64,000 bases of DNA from an uncultured Bacteroidales bacterium (GTDB lineage: Bacteria; Bacteroidota; Bacteroidia; Bacteroidales; UBA932). Where the stretch lies: contig CAMHKQ010000004.1 of NCBI GenBank assembly GCA_946185745.1, positions 31,749 to 95,748 on the forward strand. Direction: 5' to 3'. Numbering within the stretch: position 1 is the first letter of the stretch; every line of letters starts with the position of its first letter. This document shows, piece after piece, positions 42,226 to 50,539 of this stretch. The notes below the pieces were generated by a model. It made no database searches, was not told the origin of the DNA, and saw only the letters and a program-made list of their open reading frames with translations. The position numbers and the translations under genes are program-made.

Positions 42226-42965
42226 CTGATGCTGTCGTATCCCTGATTGTCAATCTGTTCCACCAGTTCGAAGCCACCCTCGGCGACAATGCGGCCTTCA
42301 CGGAGGACATGCACCCTGTCGGGGGTGACCATTTCGAGCAGACGCTTGTAATGGGTTATCACGATGGCGGATTTGGAGGGGCTCCTGAGGGCGTTCACGC
42401 CATCGGCCACCGTCTTGAGCGCATCCACGTCCAGGCCGCTGTCGGTCTCGTCGAGGATGCTCAGGGTCGGGTCGAGCATAGCCATCTGGAAGATCTCGTT
42501 GCGCTTTTTCTCGCCTCCGCTGAAGCCCACATTGACCTCGCGCTTGGCGAACTCGCCCTTCATCTTCACGAAGGCCATCTTCTCCTTCATGAGCTTGAGG
42601 AACTCGGCGGGAGTGTACTCGTCCTTGCCGAGGGCCTTGCGCCTGGCGTTCACCGCGCTCTTCATGAACGAGGTGATGCTCACGCCGGGGATCTCGATGG
42701 GATACTGGAAGCTCATGAAGATGCCGGCCCACGCCCTTTCTTCAGGCTTCATTTCCAGCAAGTTGCGCCCCTTGAAAGTGATGCTTCCGCCGGTCACGAC
42801 ATAGCCGGGCCTGCCAGTCAGGACGGCCCCGAGAGTGCTTTTTCCGGCCCCGTTCGGGCCCATTACCGCATGCACCTCTCCTTCCCCGATGGCAAGGTTC
42901 ACGCCCTTCAGGATTTCCTTGCCCTCGACCGAAGCGTGCAAATCGTTTATTTCCAGAAGTTTCAT
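42222..42965 (-). CDS. sufC: Fe-S cluster assembly ATPase SufC
   Basis: 247 aa ABC-type ATPase of the SufBCD scaffold. Walker A GPNGAGKSTLG (36-46), ABC signature FSGGEKKRNEI, Walker B with LSILDETDSGLDVDALK, and the H-loop ITHYKRLL are all present. Located between sufB and the short sufD with a 4-nt overlap into sufD. No sufS or sufE/U gene occurs in the window. Confidence 0.97.
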   Translation of the reverse strand: MKLLEINDLHASVEGKEILKGVNLAIGEGEVHAVMGPNGAGKSTLGAVLTGRPGYVVTGGSITFKGRNLLEMKPEERAWAGIFMSFQYPIEIPGVSITSFMKSAVNARRKALGKDEYTPAEFLKLMKEKMAFVKMKGEFAKREVNVGFSGGEKKRNEIFQMAMLDPTLSILDETDSGLDVDALKTVADGVNALRSPSKSAIVITHYKRLLEMVTPDRVHVLREGRIVAEGGFELVEQIDNQGYDSIR

Positions 42966-42989
42966 ATGTTCTTTTAAACGTTTAATCCA

Positions 42990-44438
42990 TTAACCTATTG
43001 CGCCTTCCAGGTTTACGCTGAGCAGCTTCTGCGCCTCCACGGCGAACTCCATGGGCAGGCGGCTCAGCACCTCGCGGGCGTAGCCGTTCACTATCAGGCC
43101 CACGGCCTCCTCGGGGCTCAGGCCCCTCTGGTTGCAGTAAAAGAGCTGGTCGTCGCTTATCTTGGAGGTGGTGGCCTCATGCTCCACCACGGCGGTGGGA
43201 TTCTGGTTGACTATGAACGGGAAAGTGTGCGCGCCGCACTTGTCGCCGATGAGCAGGCTGTCGCATTCACTGTAGTTCCGGGAGTGCGCGGCACCAGGAA
43301 GCATGCGCACCATTCCCCGGTAGGAGTTCTCGCTGTGACCGGCTGAAATGCCTTTCGAGATGATGCGGCTGCGGGTGTTCCGGCCGACATGAATCATCTT
43401 GGTGCCGGTGTCGGCCTGCTGCCAGTTGTTGGTCAGGGCCACCGAGTAGAACTCGGAGGTGCTGTTGTCGCCCTGCAGGATGGTGGAAGGATATTTCCAG
43501 GTTATGGCGGATCCGGTCTCGACCTGGGTCCAGCTAAGGTGGGCGCCTTCCTTGCAGATCCCCCTCTTGGTGACCAGGTTGAGGATGCCGCCGCGGCCGT
43601 CCTTGTCGCCGGGATACCAGTTCTGTACGGTGCTGTAGCGGACGTCGGCGTCTTTCTCCACTATGATTTCCACCACTGCGGCGTGAAGCTGGTTCTCGTC
43701 GCGCATGGGGGCGGTGCAGCCTTCCATGTAGCTCACGCTGGAGCCTTCGTCCGCCACGATGAGGGTACGCTCGAACTGGCCCGTGCCCGCGGCGTTGATG
43801 CGGAAATAGCTGCTGAGGTCCATCGGGCACTTGACTCCCTTCGGGATGTAGCAGAAAGAGCCGTCCGAGAACACCGCGCTGTTGAGCGCAGCATAGAAAT
43901 TGTCCCCGTTGGGAACCACCTTGGCCAGATATTTCCGGACCAGGTCGGGATATTCCTTTACGGCTTCGCCGAAGCTGCAGAATATTATTCCCTTTTCGAG
44001 GAGTGTCTTGCGGAAGGTGGTGCTCACCGACACGGAATCGAATACCGCATCGACCGCGGTGGTGCCGCGCACGCCGGCCAGGGCCTCCTGCTCGCCTACC
44101 GGGATGCCGAGCTTGTCGAAGGTCTTCTTGAGCTCCGGATCTATTTCGGTCGGAGCATCCTCGTCGCGCTTCGGGGCGGCGTAGTAGATTATGTCCTGGA
44201 AGTCTATCTCGGGCAGGCGGCTGAGGTGGCCCCACCTGGGAGGCGTCATTTTCTGCCACTTGCGGAACGAATCGAGCCTGAACTCCAACAGCCATTCCGG
44301 CTCATCCTTCTTGGAGGAAATGAGCCTGACTATGTCTTCGTTAAGCCCCTTGGGAATGAACTCCTGCCGGATGTCCGTTACAAACCCTTCGCCGTATTCC
44401 TTTTCCGCTATGTCCTTAAGAAGTTGATGCTCGTCCAT
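42990..44438 (-). CDS. sufB: Fe-S cluster assembly protein SufB
   Basis: 482 aa from [16 protein letters not shown] at 44438; a longer frame upstream runs through the promoter and is rejected. Characteristic SufB segments: [75 protein letters not shown] and the final [28 protein letters not shown] lies 24 nt upstream of the start, in the gap after aroC. First gene of sufBCD-ispE-DUF5686. Confidence 0.97.
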   Translation of the reverse strand: MDEHQLLKDIAEKEYGEGFVTDIRQEFIPKGLNEDIVRLISSKKDEPEWLLEFRLDSFRKWQKMTPPRWGHLSRLPEIDFQDIIYYAAPKRDEDAPTEIDPELKKTFDKLGIPVGEQEALAGVRGTTAVDAVFDSVSVSTTFRKTLLEKGIIFCSFGEAVKEYPDLVRKYLAKVVPNGDNFYAALNSAVFSDGSFCYIPKGVKCPMDLSSYFRINAAGTGQFERTLIVADEGSSVSYMEGCTAPMRDENQLHAAVVEIIVEKDADVRYSTVQNWYPGDKDGRGGILNLVTKRGICKEGAHLSWTQVETGSAITWKYPSTILQGDNSTSEFYSVALTNNWQQADTGTKMIHVGRNTRSRIISKGISAGHSENSYRGMVRMLPGAAHSRNYSECDSLLIGDKCGAHTFPFIVNQNPTAVVEHEATTSKISDDQLFYCNQRGLSPEEAVGLIVNGYAREVLSRLPMEFAVEAQKLLSVNLEGAIG

Positions 44439-44493
44439 ACCTGTGCATGACAATAGTCTGCAAAGATACAAAATAATATTTAAAGGATGCCTG

Positions 44494-45591
44494 TCAGAGA
44501 AGGTCGGCCAGCACAATCGCGGTCATGGCCTCGACCACCACCGGGGTGCGGAGCGCGAAGCACACGTCGTGCCGGCCGGTAATCTGCAGGATGTCCTCTT
44601 TCTTCTTGGCGAAGTTCCAGGTTTTCTGCGGCGCAGCGATGCTGGAAGTGGGCTTCACAGCAACCCTGAAGATGATGGGACCGCCGTTGGAAAGCCCGCC
44701 GTTGATGCCTCCGGCCCCGTTCTTGCGCGGACCTTCCGGCCCCCAGGGGTCGTTGTGCTCGGAACCGCGCATGCGCGCAGCTGTGAACCCGTCGCCGAAC
44801 TCTATCCCGCGGATTCCGGGGATGCTGAACATGGCATGCGACAGGAGCGATTCCATGCTGTCCCAGAAAGGCTCACCGAAGCCTATCGGCAGCCCTTCTA
44901 CACGGCATTCGATGATGCCGCCCAGGGAGTCGCCCTCCTTGGCGGTCTTGTCGAGCAGGTCGTCCCATTTGCTGCTGTCGCGTTCGCCGCCGATTTCGAG
45001 CAGTTCGGCATGGATGGTGACGTCGCGGCGCTCAATCTGCTCTTCCGCAGCCTGCATACGGGCCTGGGGAAGCTTCGAGAAGTCGACACCCTCCCTTTCG
45101 CCGACCTCGTATGTCGACTCGGGAGCGCCTTCCGGAAGCGGCTCGGGATTGAACTGGGAGGCGAGGATTTTCTTGGCGACCACGCCGGCAGCAACTATGG
45201 GAAGGGTGAGGCGGCCGCTGAAATGACCGCCGCCGCGCGGGTCGTTGGCAAAATTGTATTTGATGTTGGCCACCAGGTCGGCATGGCCGGGACGCGGGAT
45301 GTCGTCGAACTGAAGATAATCCCGGCTTTCCACGTTTGAGTTCCAGAATATGATGGTGAGGGGCGAGCCGGTAGTATAACCGTTATAGACGCCGCTGAGT
45401 ATCCTGGCCCTGTCGGCCTCCTTGCGCGCGGTGGTTCCCTTGCGCCCGGGCGCCCTCCTTGCTATATCCTCCTCGAAATCTTCTTCGTAAAGCTCTATGT
45501 TTTCGGGGACTCCGTCCAGAGTGACTCCTATGGCCGGTCCGTGCGACTCGCCGAAAACGGTAACCTTGAAAAACTGTCCGAAACTGTCCAT
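44494..45591 (-). CDS. aroC: Chorismate synthase
   Basis: 365 aa. It converts EPSP to chorismate with reduced FMN. Signature segments: [17 protein letters not shown] (14-30), [43 protein letters not shown] and [13 protein letters not shown], with SIAAPQKTW near the end. It follows the aroD-aroA fusion by 18 nt on the minus strand, and precedes sufB. Confidence 0.97.
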   Translation of the reverse strand: MDSFGQFFKVTVFGESHGPAIGVTLDGVPENIELYEEDFEEDIARRAPGRKGTTARKEADRARILSGVYNGYTTGSPLTIIFWNSNVESRDYLQFDDIPRPGHADLVANIKYNFANDPRGGGHFSGRLTLPIVAAGVVAKKILASQFNPEPLPEGAPESTYEVGEREGVDFSKLPQARMQAAEEQIERRDVTIHAELLEIGGERDSSKWDDLLDKTAKEGDSLGGIIECRVEGLPIGFGEPFWDSMESLLSHAMFSIPGIRGIEFGDGFTAARMRGSEHNDPWGPEGPRKNGAGGINGGLSNGGPIIFRVAVKPTSSIAAPQKTWNFAKKKEDILQITGRHDVCFALRTPVVVEAMTAIVLADLL

Positions 45592-45609
45592 GTAGCGAAG
45601 ATAGTAATT

Positions 45610-47547
45610 TTAATAATCAAACAATTCCCAGAATCCGGGGAAAGACTTGGCCACGCAATCGGCGTCGTCGAGCGCCACCGGCGAATCGGCTCCCATCGAC
45701 GCTATCTTGAGCGCCATGGCCATGCGGTGGTCGTGGTGGGTGGTGAAACTGCCGCCCTTGAGCAGGTCGCCGCTGACTATGCGGGAGCTGAGATTGCGCC
45801 CTTCTATCTGCAGTTCATCCTCCACTATCTGGGCCCTGACGCCGAAACGGGCCAGCATCTCCAGGATGGCCACGGCACGGTCGCTTTCCTTGTCGTGCAG
45901 GCGGCCTACGCCCCTCAGGGTGGTGATGCCGTCGCAGAAGGCGGCAAGCACCGAGCAGATGGGGAAGAGGTCGGGGGCGTTGCCCAGGTCGGCGTCGAAG
46001 CTCTCCAGCGGAGCCTTGCTCACGCATACCGAGCCGTCCAGTTCGGATACTACCGCGCCGGCCTGCACCAGAATGTCGGCTATGGCCAGATCGGCCTGCA
46101 GCGAGTCGGTGTTGAGCCCTGTCACCTCGGCCTTTCCGAAAATGGCGCCCGCCACCAGGAACACCGCACCGGCACTCCAGTCGCCCTCGATGTCGAGGTC
46201 GGCAGCCTTGTAGGACTGCCCTCCCTTTATGGAGAAGCTCACCTGGCTGCAGCCGCTCCAGTCCTGCTCTTCCAGCATTCTCTCGTCCCCTTCCATCTCG
46301 GCCTTGATGCGCACCCCGAACTTGCCCAGCACGTCTTCGGTGATGAACATGTAGGGGATGCTCTTGGGCTCGGATACGTAGATGTTGGAGTTCTTTCCGC
46401 ACAGGGGCAGGGCGGCCATGAGGCCGCTGATGAGCTGCGAGCCGTCGCGGCCGGAGATTTCGGCGTTGCCGGGAATGAGCGGCGGGGTGATTTCCATGGG
46501 GACCTTCTCGCTGCGCACCGGCACTCCGAACGAGGCCATGATGCTCTGCACCCCTTTCAGGGGGCGCTGCAGCAGGGTTTTTTCGCCGAGTATGGTGAGC
46601 GGGCGGTCGTTCAGCACCGCCATTACCGGGATGCAGAGGCGGGTGAGCAGGCCGCTTTCGCCGGTATTCAGCTCATCCAGAGAAGTCCGGGCAGCACCGG
46701 TGCCGTCGATGGTGAGGGTGGTGCCGTCGCGGCGGATTTTCGCCCCCAGCGTCTGGGCCACCCTGATGGCGTTCTCAGAATCCTCGCAGGGGGTGTATCC
46801 GTGAAGATGGCTGCGCCCCTTGGCGAGCGCCGCGCAGATGATGGCGCGCTGGGCGAAGCTCTTGGAAGCCGGCACGGTAAGGTCGCCGACGCGCCAGAAG
46901 CCGCGGAAATTGCCGTACACTTTGCGGTGCATCTCCTCGAAGGTATACTGTCCCGCTGCGGTGGATAGGTCTTCGGAGAGCGCGGCGTAGGTGAACGGGG
47001 CGCCGAGGCGCAGGCAGTCGATGCGGGACCGGCGGCCCTGGGCGCCCATCGCGAAGGCCACCATCGGCCCGCTTTCAGTATTATACAGCTCCTCCAGGAG
47101 CTTGCAATCATCTGCAGATGAAGCGGTTGTGGCTATCTTGGCAATGTCGGCGCCATAGCGGAAGCAACGGGCCTTCACCTGCTGCAGATATTCGAGTGAC
47201 GGTGTTTCCTGAAAATTGTGATATGAACGGATAATCTCCGTGCCGCACTCGCGGCAGAGGTCGCGGAAACGCTTGGAAAACGTGGAAGAAGCCTCCAGCT
47301 CCAGGTCGGCGTAACGGGCCCCGGCCCTGATGGCGAGGGAGAGCCTTCTTTCCGCTTCCTCTTCCCCTACGCCATCGATGCGGCAGGTGGCTATCAGCGG
47401 GGTGTCGGTATCGGAGAAAAGGTTTTCCGTCTCCTCGTCGGAAAGGGAGCAAAGGTCCAGGCGGATCTCCGCAAGTTCAATCCACGGGTCGTCGAGAAGG
47501 GAGAGAATCTCCTCGTATGTCTTGCGTTGGATTACCGTACAAATCAT
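45610..47547 (-). CDS. aroDA: Fused 3-dehydroquinate dehydratase (type I) and EPSP synthase
   Basis: 645 aa with two shikimate enzymes in one chain. Residues about 1-210 are AroD type I: SYHNF with the catalytic His110, ADIAKIATT with the Schiff-base Lys137 and the phosphate-side GRRSRIDCLRLG. Residues about 212-645 are AroA: the substrate-binding PASKSFAQRAI, GESGLLTR, GDWSAGAVFLVAG, APDLFPICSVLAA and the C-terminal HHDHRMAMAL. The two steps are not consecutive (AroE and AroK act between them). Continuous reading, no frameshift. TATATTTG lies 19-27 nt upstream of the start. Confidence 0.95.
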   Translation of the reverse strand: MICTVIQRKTYEEILSLLDDPWIELAEIRLDLCSLSDEETENLFSDTDTPLIATCRIDGVGEEEAERRLSLAIRAGARYADLELEASSTFSKRFRDLCRECGTEIIRSYHNFQETPSLEYLQQVKARCFRYGADIAKIATTASSADDCKLLEELYNTESGPMVAFAMGAQGRRSRIDCLRLGAPFTYAALSEDLSTAAGQYTFEEMHRKVYGNFRGFWRVGDLTVPASKSFAQRAIICAALAKGRSHLHGYTPCEDSENAIRVAQTLGAKIRRDGTTLTIDGTGAARTSLDELNTGESGLLTRLCIPVMAVLNDRPLTILGEKTLLQRPLKGVQSIMASFGVPVRSEKVPMEITPPLIPGNAEISGRDGSQLISGLMAALPLCGKNSNIYVSEPKSIPYMFITEDVLGKFGVRIKAEMEGDERMLEEQDWSGCSQVSFSIKGGQSYKAADLDIEGDWSAGAVFLVAGAIFGKAEVTGLNTDSLQADLAIADILVQAGAVVSELDGSVCVSKAPLESFDADLGNAPDLFPICSVLAAFCDGITTLRGVGRLHDKESDRAVAILEMLARFGVRAQIVEDELQIEGRNLSSRIVSGDLLKGGSFTTHHDHRMAMALKIASMGADSPVALDDADCVAKSFPGFWELFDY

Positions 47548-47621
47548 ATTGGCCGCACAGTTTAATACTCTGCAAATATAACATTAATCTGCTTATCTCA
47601 CGTCCGGAGTTCAGCGCGCAC

Positions 47622-47645
47622 GCCCCGGGCCTGGCTCGAACCGGC
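47622..47645 (-). repeat. Copy of the tRNA-Leu(CAA) 3' end at the end of hipT
   Basis: 24 nt on the minus strand match bases 50567-50590 (T-arm and acceptor 3' strand of tRNA-Leu) with a single mismatch. The match begins at the last base of the hipT stop codon. The orientation is opposite to that of the intact tRNA 3 kb away. No tRNA 5' part is attached. Confidence 0.85.
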
Positions 47646-48601
47646 TACGCCCTCAGATAGGACATTAACCGTGTGCGGTAATGCCCATAGTAAGCATGTT
47701 TCACATCTTCCGAAAGGAAGGACGTCCGGACCATCGCCTCAATTGCGGGATAATCTGCAGCGAAACGGTCCAGTTCGCGCACGACAATTCTTTCCGGGAT
47801 TCCCAAAGCAATCCCGAATTCCAGGAAATCTTTGTATCCGATACCAAGAGTGAACGTCCTACCGTCGGCAAATAATCCTTTCTGAAGCGCAAAAATGCTA
47901 TCGTCGGGAAGATGAATGTGCGTGTCAAGAAGATCATACGCCGGAGACAGCCGATAATCACCGGCAGGATTCATGATAACGGAGAAATTCTTTATGTGAG
48001 CATCCCCGTTGGAAAACAGGAAATTGAATAGAACCAAATCGAAAAACTTCACCATTTCGATTTTCCACGCAGGAAGATACTCTCTGATCAATTCTCCCAT
48101 TTCTTCGTAACTCAGTGCGGTATATTTATAATCTCCTCCATGCGTGCTGGCGGATATTCCGGCAAGAGAAGCGAAGTCTTCCTGTTGGATTTTTGTGCCG
48201 TCCGGGGCTATGTCGTAGCGGCGGATAATGTATCCCGCCTCTCCGTTCCGGAAGAAACAGAGAGCATTGGCTGGTGTCTCTATTTTGAAAACCCGCTCTG
48301 CAATCTGCATCGTAAGGTGTTCGTTTGCCGGGCTGTCGGCCCTGTTGTCGAAATCGGAGAGAGCCGGTTTGAGGATATGAGTACCCTGCTCTCCTGCTTC
48401 AGTGAGTTGAAACTGACCGTTCCGAACTACGACGGAATATTTGCTTTGCGCCCCGGAGAGGGAAATCCTGCCACGGTTATCATTCAAACGGCCTATTTCA
48501 TTAGCAGGACTCTCGAAAGGGAGAATGGGAGAAACAGAAGCACCGCCGGTCAGTCTCCTTAGTTGGGAAGCACTATACTGTCGAAATGGAATCTGTGTCA
48601 T
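47645..48601 (-). CDS. hipT: HipT-like Ser/Thr kinase toxin (split HipA)
   Basis: 318 aa. The HipA kinase core without the N-terminal HipA subdomain. The Gly-rich loop reads RISLSGAQSKY with Ser47 and Ser49 in an SxS motif, the autophosphorylation pattern described for HipT. Catalytic loop FSNGDAHIKNF (Asp200, Lys204, Asn205) and the metal-binding Asp223 in SPAYDLL are intact. HipA-type toxins phosphorylate aminoacyl-tRNA synthetases (GltX for HipA, TrpS for HipT). Starts overlapping hipS by 4 nt. Confidence 0.88.
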   Translation of the reverse strand: MTQIPFRQYSASQLRRLTGGASVSPILPFESPANEIGRLNDNRGRISLSGAQSKYSVVVRNGQFQLTEAGEQGTHILKPALSDFDNRADSPANEHLTMQIAERVFKIETPANALCFFRNGEAGYIIRRYDIAPDGTKIQQEDFASLAGISASTHGGDYKYTALSYEEMGELIREYLPAWKIEMVKFFDLVLFNFLFSNGDAHIKNFSVIMNPAGDYRLSPAYDLLDTHIHLPDDSIFALQKGLFADGRTFTLGIGYKDFLEFGIALGIPERIVVRELDRFAADYPAIEAMVRTSFLSEDVKHAYYGHYRTRLMSYLRA

Positions 48602-48918
48602 AGCGCTTTCACTGTGATTGCTCCCGGAGTATCCGTGTGGGCTGTGGCGAGCAGCACACCGAAGTCGTCCGAGCGGTCCAGCTTGTGAATCCGCGCCTGC
48701 ACAATCCTGTTGTGACCTTCTGAGAGCATGTTGGCGAAAAAAGGAAACAGAAAAGCCTGCCGGTACTCCTGCCTGCTTTTCGGGAGTGTCAGGCTGATTG
48801 CCGGTGCGCTTTTGTCGGTATAATAGCTGTCCTCGTAACGAAATACGTAGTCTGAGGCGGAATTTTCCGTCAAAATGCCGGCCAAGCGGCCGTTATTGTA
48901 CACAACAGCCTGCCTCAT
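48598..48918 (-). CDS. hipS: HipS-like protein (separate HipA N-terminal subdomain)
   Basis: 106 aa matching the HipA N-terminal subdomain: VVYNNGRLAGILTE, YVFRYEDSYY, AISLTLPKSRQEYRQAFLFPFFANMLSEG, and the end DDFGVLLATAHTDTPGAI. In the tripartite HipBST system this small protein, rather than HipB, neutralises the kinase. The gene overlaps hipB and hipT by 4 nt on each side, so all three are translationally coupled. Confidence 0.85.
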   Translation of the reverse strand: MRQAVVYNNGRLAGILTENSASDYVFRYEDSYYTDKSAPAISLTLPKSRQEYRQAFLFPFFANMLSEGHNRIVQARIHKLDRSDDFGVLLATAHTDTPGAITVKAL

Positions 48919-49124
48919 GACTCATCAATTGATTTAACACTGGTAGTTAGGACGAGCCCCAGAGTGTCCAGGATTCTATTCAGAATCATAAGGCGCGGGT
49001 TCCCCTCGTCGCGTTCGATTTTGGTGAGCGTATTGATTCCGACGCCGGAGAGCTCTGCCAGCTGCCGCTGGGTGATGTGCAGGTTTTTTCTCCTTTCTTT
49101 TATTTGTTTTCCGACCGTCTTCAT
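48915..49124 (-). CDS. hipB: HipB-like HTH antitoxin/repressor
   Basis: 69-aa xre-family protein: KQIKERRKNLHITQRQLAEL, then SGVGINTLTKIERDEGNPRL, a complete five-helix HTH. HipB proteins bind palindromic operators and tether the Hip complex. Its ATG at 49124 directly touches operator O1. First gene of hipB-hipS-hipT. Confidence 0.9.
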   Translation of the reverse strand: MKTVGKQIKERRKNLHITQRQLAELSGVGINTLTKIERDEGNPRLMILNRILDTLGLVLTTSVKSIDES

Positions 49125-49142
49125 ATCACATTATATTGTGAT
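49125..49142. promoter_or_regulatory. hip operator O1
   Basis: ATCACA-N6-TGTGAT, a perfect inverted repeat immediately upstream of the hipB start codon and just downstream of the -7 box, so it covers the transcription start and the ribosome landing site. Confidence 0.75.
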
Positions 49143-49147
49143 TTTTG

Positions 49148-49155
49148 CAAAAATA
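49148..49155 (-). promoter_or_regulatory. -7 box of hipBST
   Basis: TATTTTTG on the minus strand; transcription would begin within O1, giving a leader of about 20 nt. Confidence 0.6.
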
Positions 49156-49185
49156 AAGAATAAGGAAGAGAAAAACAATAAATAA

Positions 49186-49203
49186 ATCACAAAATGTTGT
49201 GAT
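49186..49203. promoter_or_regulatory. hip operator O2
   Basis: ATCACA-N6-TGTGAT, identical half-sites and spacing to O1, centred 61 bp from it and 3 bp from the aroB stop codon. Confidence 0.7.
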
Positions 49204-49205
49204 TT

Positions 49206-50192
49206 TTATATTGGCAGGCTTTTAACTACAACCTTGCCGATTTTGACAGGAAGGACGAAGCGGATTTTGCCGCCTTCGGCTTTCTTGTCTTTTTCCATGG
49301 CCTTGAAGAGTTCGCTCTCCGGGCAGGGCAGTTCGGTGGGAAGGCCGCAGGATTCGAAGTCGGCCTTGAGTCTGGCGGCGAGGCCCTTTTCGGTCAGGCC
49401 GAGCTCCTCGGAGCGCCGTGCAGCCTGGACTATGCCTATTGCAACTGCCTCTCCGTGAGAGAGTTGCCTGCCTTCCGCGGCGTGTGTCCGCTGCCACCAC
49501 TCGATGGCGTGCCCCCATGTGTGCCCGAGGTTGAGCTTGCGCCTCTCCCCCTTTTCGAGAGGATCCTTGTCCACGATGTCCTGCTTCACGTTCGATGCGT
49601 CCTGGATGAGGGCGGACAGTTCGGTTAGCCCTTCGGCGGTGCAGGCCGGGTTGACGCCGCCGCTGACGTATTCGCCGACGAGGCGGACCGTCTTTTCGTA
49701 GCCGCCGTTCAAATCTTTGATAATGAACGTTTTGAGCATCTCCGCCACGCCGGAAAGGAACTCGCGGCGGGGCAGCGACCTGAGCACGTCGGGGAAGATA
49801 TAGGTGAATTCGGGCTGCCGGAAGGTGCCGAGTATGTTCTTGTACGAGTCGAGGTTTACGCCGGTCTTTCCTCCGATGGAGGCGTCTACCTGCGCCAGCA
49901 GCGTGGTGGGGATGTTTGCGTAGTCTATGCCGCGTTTGTAGATAGAAGCGGCGAAGCCTACCATGTCGGTGGTGATGCCGCCGCCCGCCGCCAGCACCAG
50001 AGCGCCCCTGTCCGCGCCCTGTTCGAGCAGCCAGCGGCAGATGCCGAGGACGCTGTCCATGGTTTTCAGCTCCTCTGAAGTGTCTATTGCGAGCAGGGGA
50101 TAGTCGCCGAGGAAGCGGGCGAATCCTTCAACATTGCGGTCGCACACTATGAAAATCTGCTTGTGTGCCGCCAAAGCCTCTTGGATGGTCAT
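49206..50192 (-). CDS. aroB: 3-dehydroquinate synthase
   Basis: 328 aa from MTIQEALAAHKQ at 50192, 6 nt after a TACTTTTG box; an upstream in-frame ATG at 50234 would lie before the promoter. NAD- and metal-dependent, second step of the shikimate pathway. Signature segments: LAAGGGITTDMVGFAAS, DASIGGKTGVNL, KLNLGHTWGHAIE and SHGEAVAIG (metal-binding His). The other shikimate genes here, aroDA and aroC, lie downstream beyond the hip cassette, which appears inserted between them. Confidence 0.96.
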   Translation of the reverse strand: MTIQEALAAHKQIFIVCDRNVEGFARFLGDYPLLAIDTSEELKTMDSVLGICRWLLEQGADRGALVLAAGGGITTDMVGFAASIYKRGIDYANIPTTLLAQVDASIGGKTGVNLDSYKNILGTFRQPEFTYIFPDVLRSLPRREFLSGVAEMLKTFIIKDLNGGYEKTVRLVGEYVSGGVNPACTAEGLTELSALIQDASNVKQDIVDKDPLEKGERRKLNLGHTWGHAIEWWQRTHAAEGRQLSHGEAVAIGIVQAARRSEELGLTEKGLAARLKADFESCGLPTELPCPESELFKAMEKDKKAEGGKIRFVLPVKIGKVVVKSLPI

Positions 50193-50206
50193 AATGTACA
50201 AAAGTA
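50193..50206 (-). promoter_or_regulatory. aroB promoter -7 box with 6-nt spacing
   Basis: TACTTTTG (50206-50199) followed by exactly six bases and the ATG; nearly leaderless. No gene lies in 50193-50506 apart from a tRNA fragment and repeat copy A. Confidence 0.65.
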
Positions 50207-50209
50207 GCA

Positions 50210-50345
50210 ATTTTTCGCTTCGCAAAAAATACACGCCTCGGCGGGTTCGCTGATGCGAACTTTCGTCCAGCGCAGCAGTTTCCGTTTTTTTATCTATATT
50301 TGCAACCCTGTAGCCCCGGTGGCGGAATTGGTAGACGCGCTGGAC
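50210..50345 (+). repeat. Direct repeat copy A with tRNA-Leu 5' fragment
   Basis: 136 bp identical to 50404-50539 (offset 194). It contains hairpins 2 and 3 of the tRNA-linked element, the promoter TATATTTG and the first 33 nt of tRNA-Leu(CAA), then diverges. It therefore starts a tRNA that is cut in the anticodon stem. Confidence 0.92.
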
Positions 50346-50355
50346 CTATCCATGT

Positions 50356-50454
50356 CGGGGGCTATGCCGCCCCCGAACCCCTTGCCGCCTTCCGGCTTTC
50401 CTTATTTTTCGCTTCGCAAAAAATACACGCCTCGGCGGGTTCGCTGATGCGAAC
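50356..50454 (+). repeat. Three-hairpin tRNA-linked element, copy 2
   Basis: Hairpin 1 CGGGGGC-TATGCC-GCCCCCG (50356-50375), linker with AACCCCTTGCCGCCTT and CTTTCC, hairpin 2 a T-run/GC/A-run stem (50405-50424), hairpin 3 GTTCGC-TGAT-GCGAAC (50439-50454). Hairpin 1 could act as a terminator for the truncated tRNA transcript of copy A. Confidence 0.75.
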
Positions 50455-50539
50455 TTTCGTCCAGCGCAGCAGTTTCCGTTTTTTTATCTATATTTGCAAC
50501 CCTGTAGCCCCGGTGGCGGAATTGGTAGACGCGCTGGAC
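50404..50539 (+). repeat. Direct repeat copy B (promoter and 5' part of intact tRNA-Leu)
   Basis: Identical to copy A; here it continues into the complete tRNA gene. Confidence 0.92.
50489..50496 (+). promoter_or_regulatory. -7 box of tRNA-Leu(CAA)
   Basis: TATATTTG, 10 nt before the tRNA 5' end. The same box is duplicated at 50295-50302 in copy A. Confidence 0.7.

Noticed and set aside
50210..50345. A second functional tRNA-Leu
   Set aside because: Only 33 nt of the tRNA are present; the anticodon, variable arm, T-arm and 3' acceptor strand are missing.
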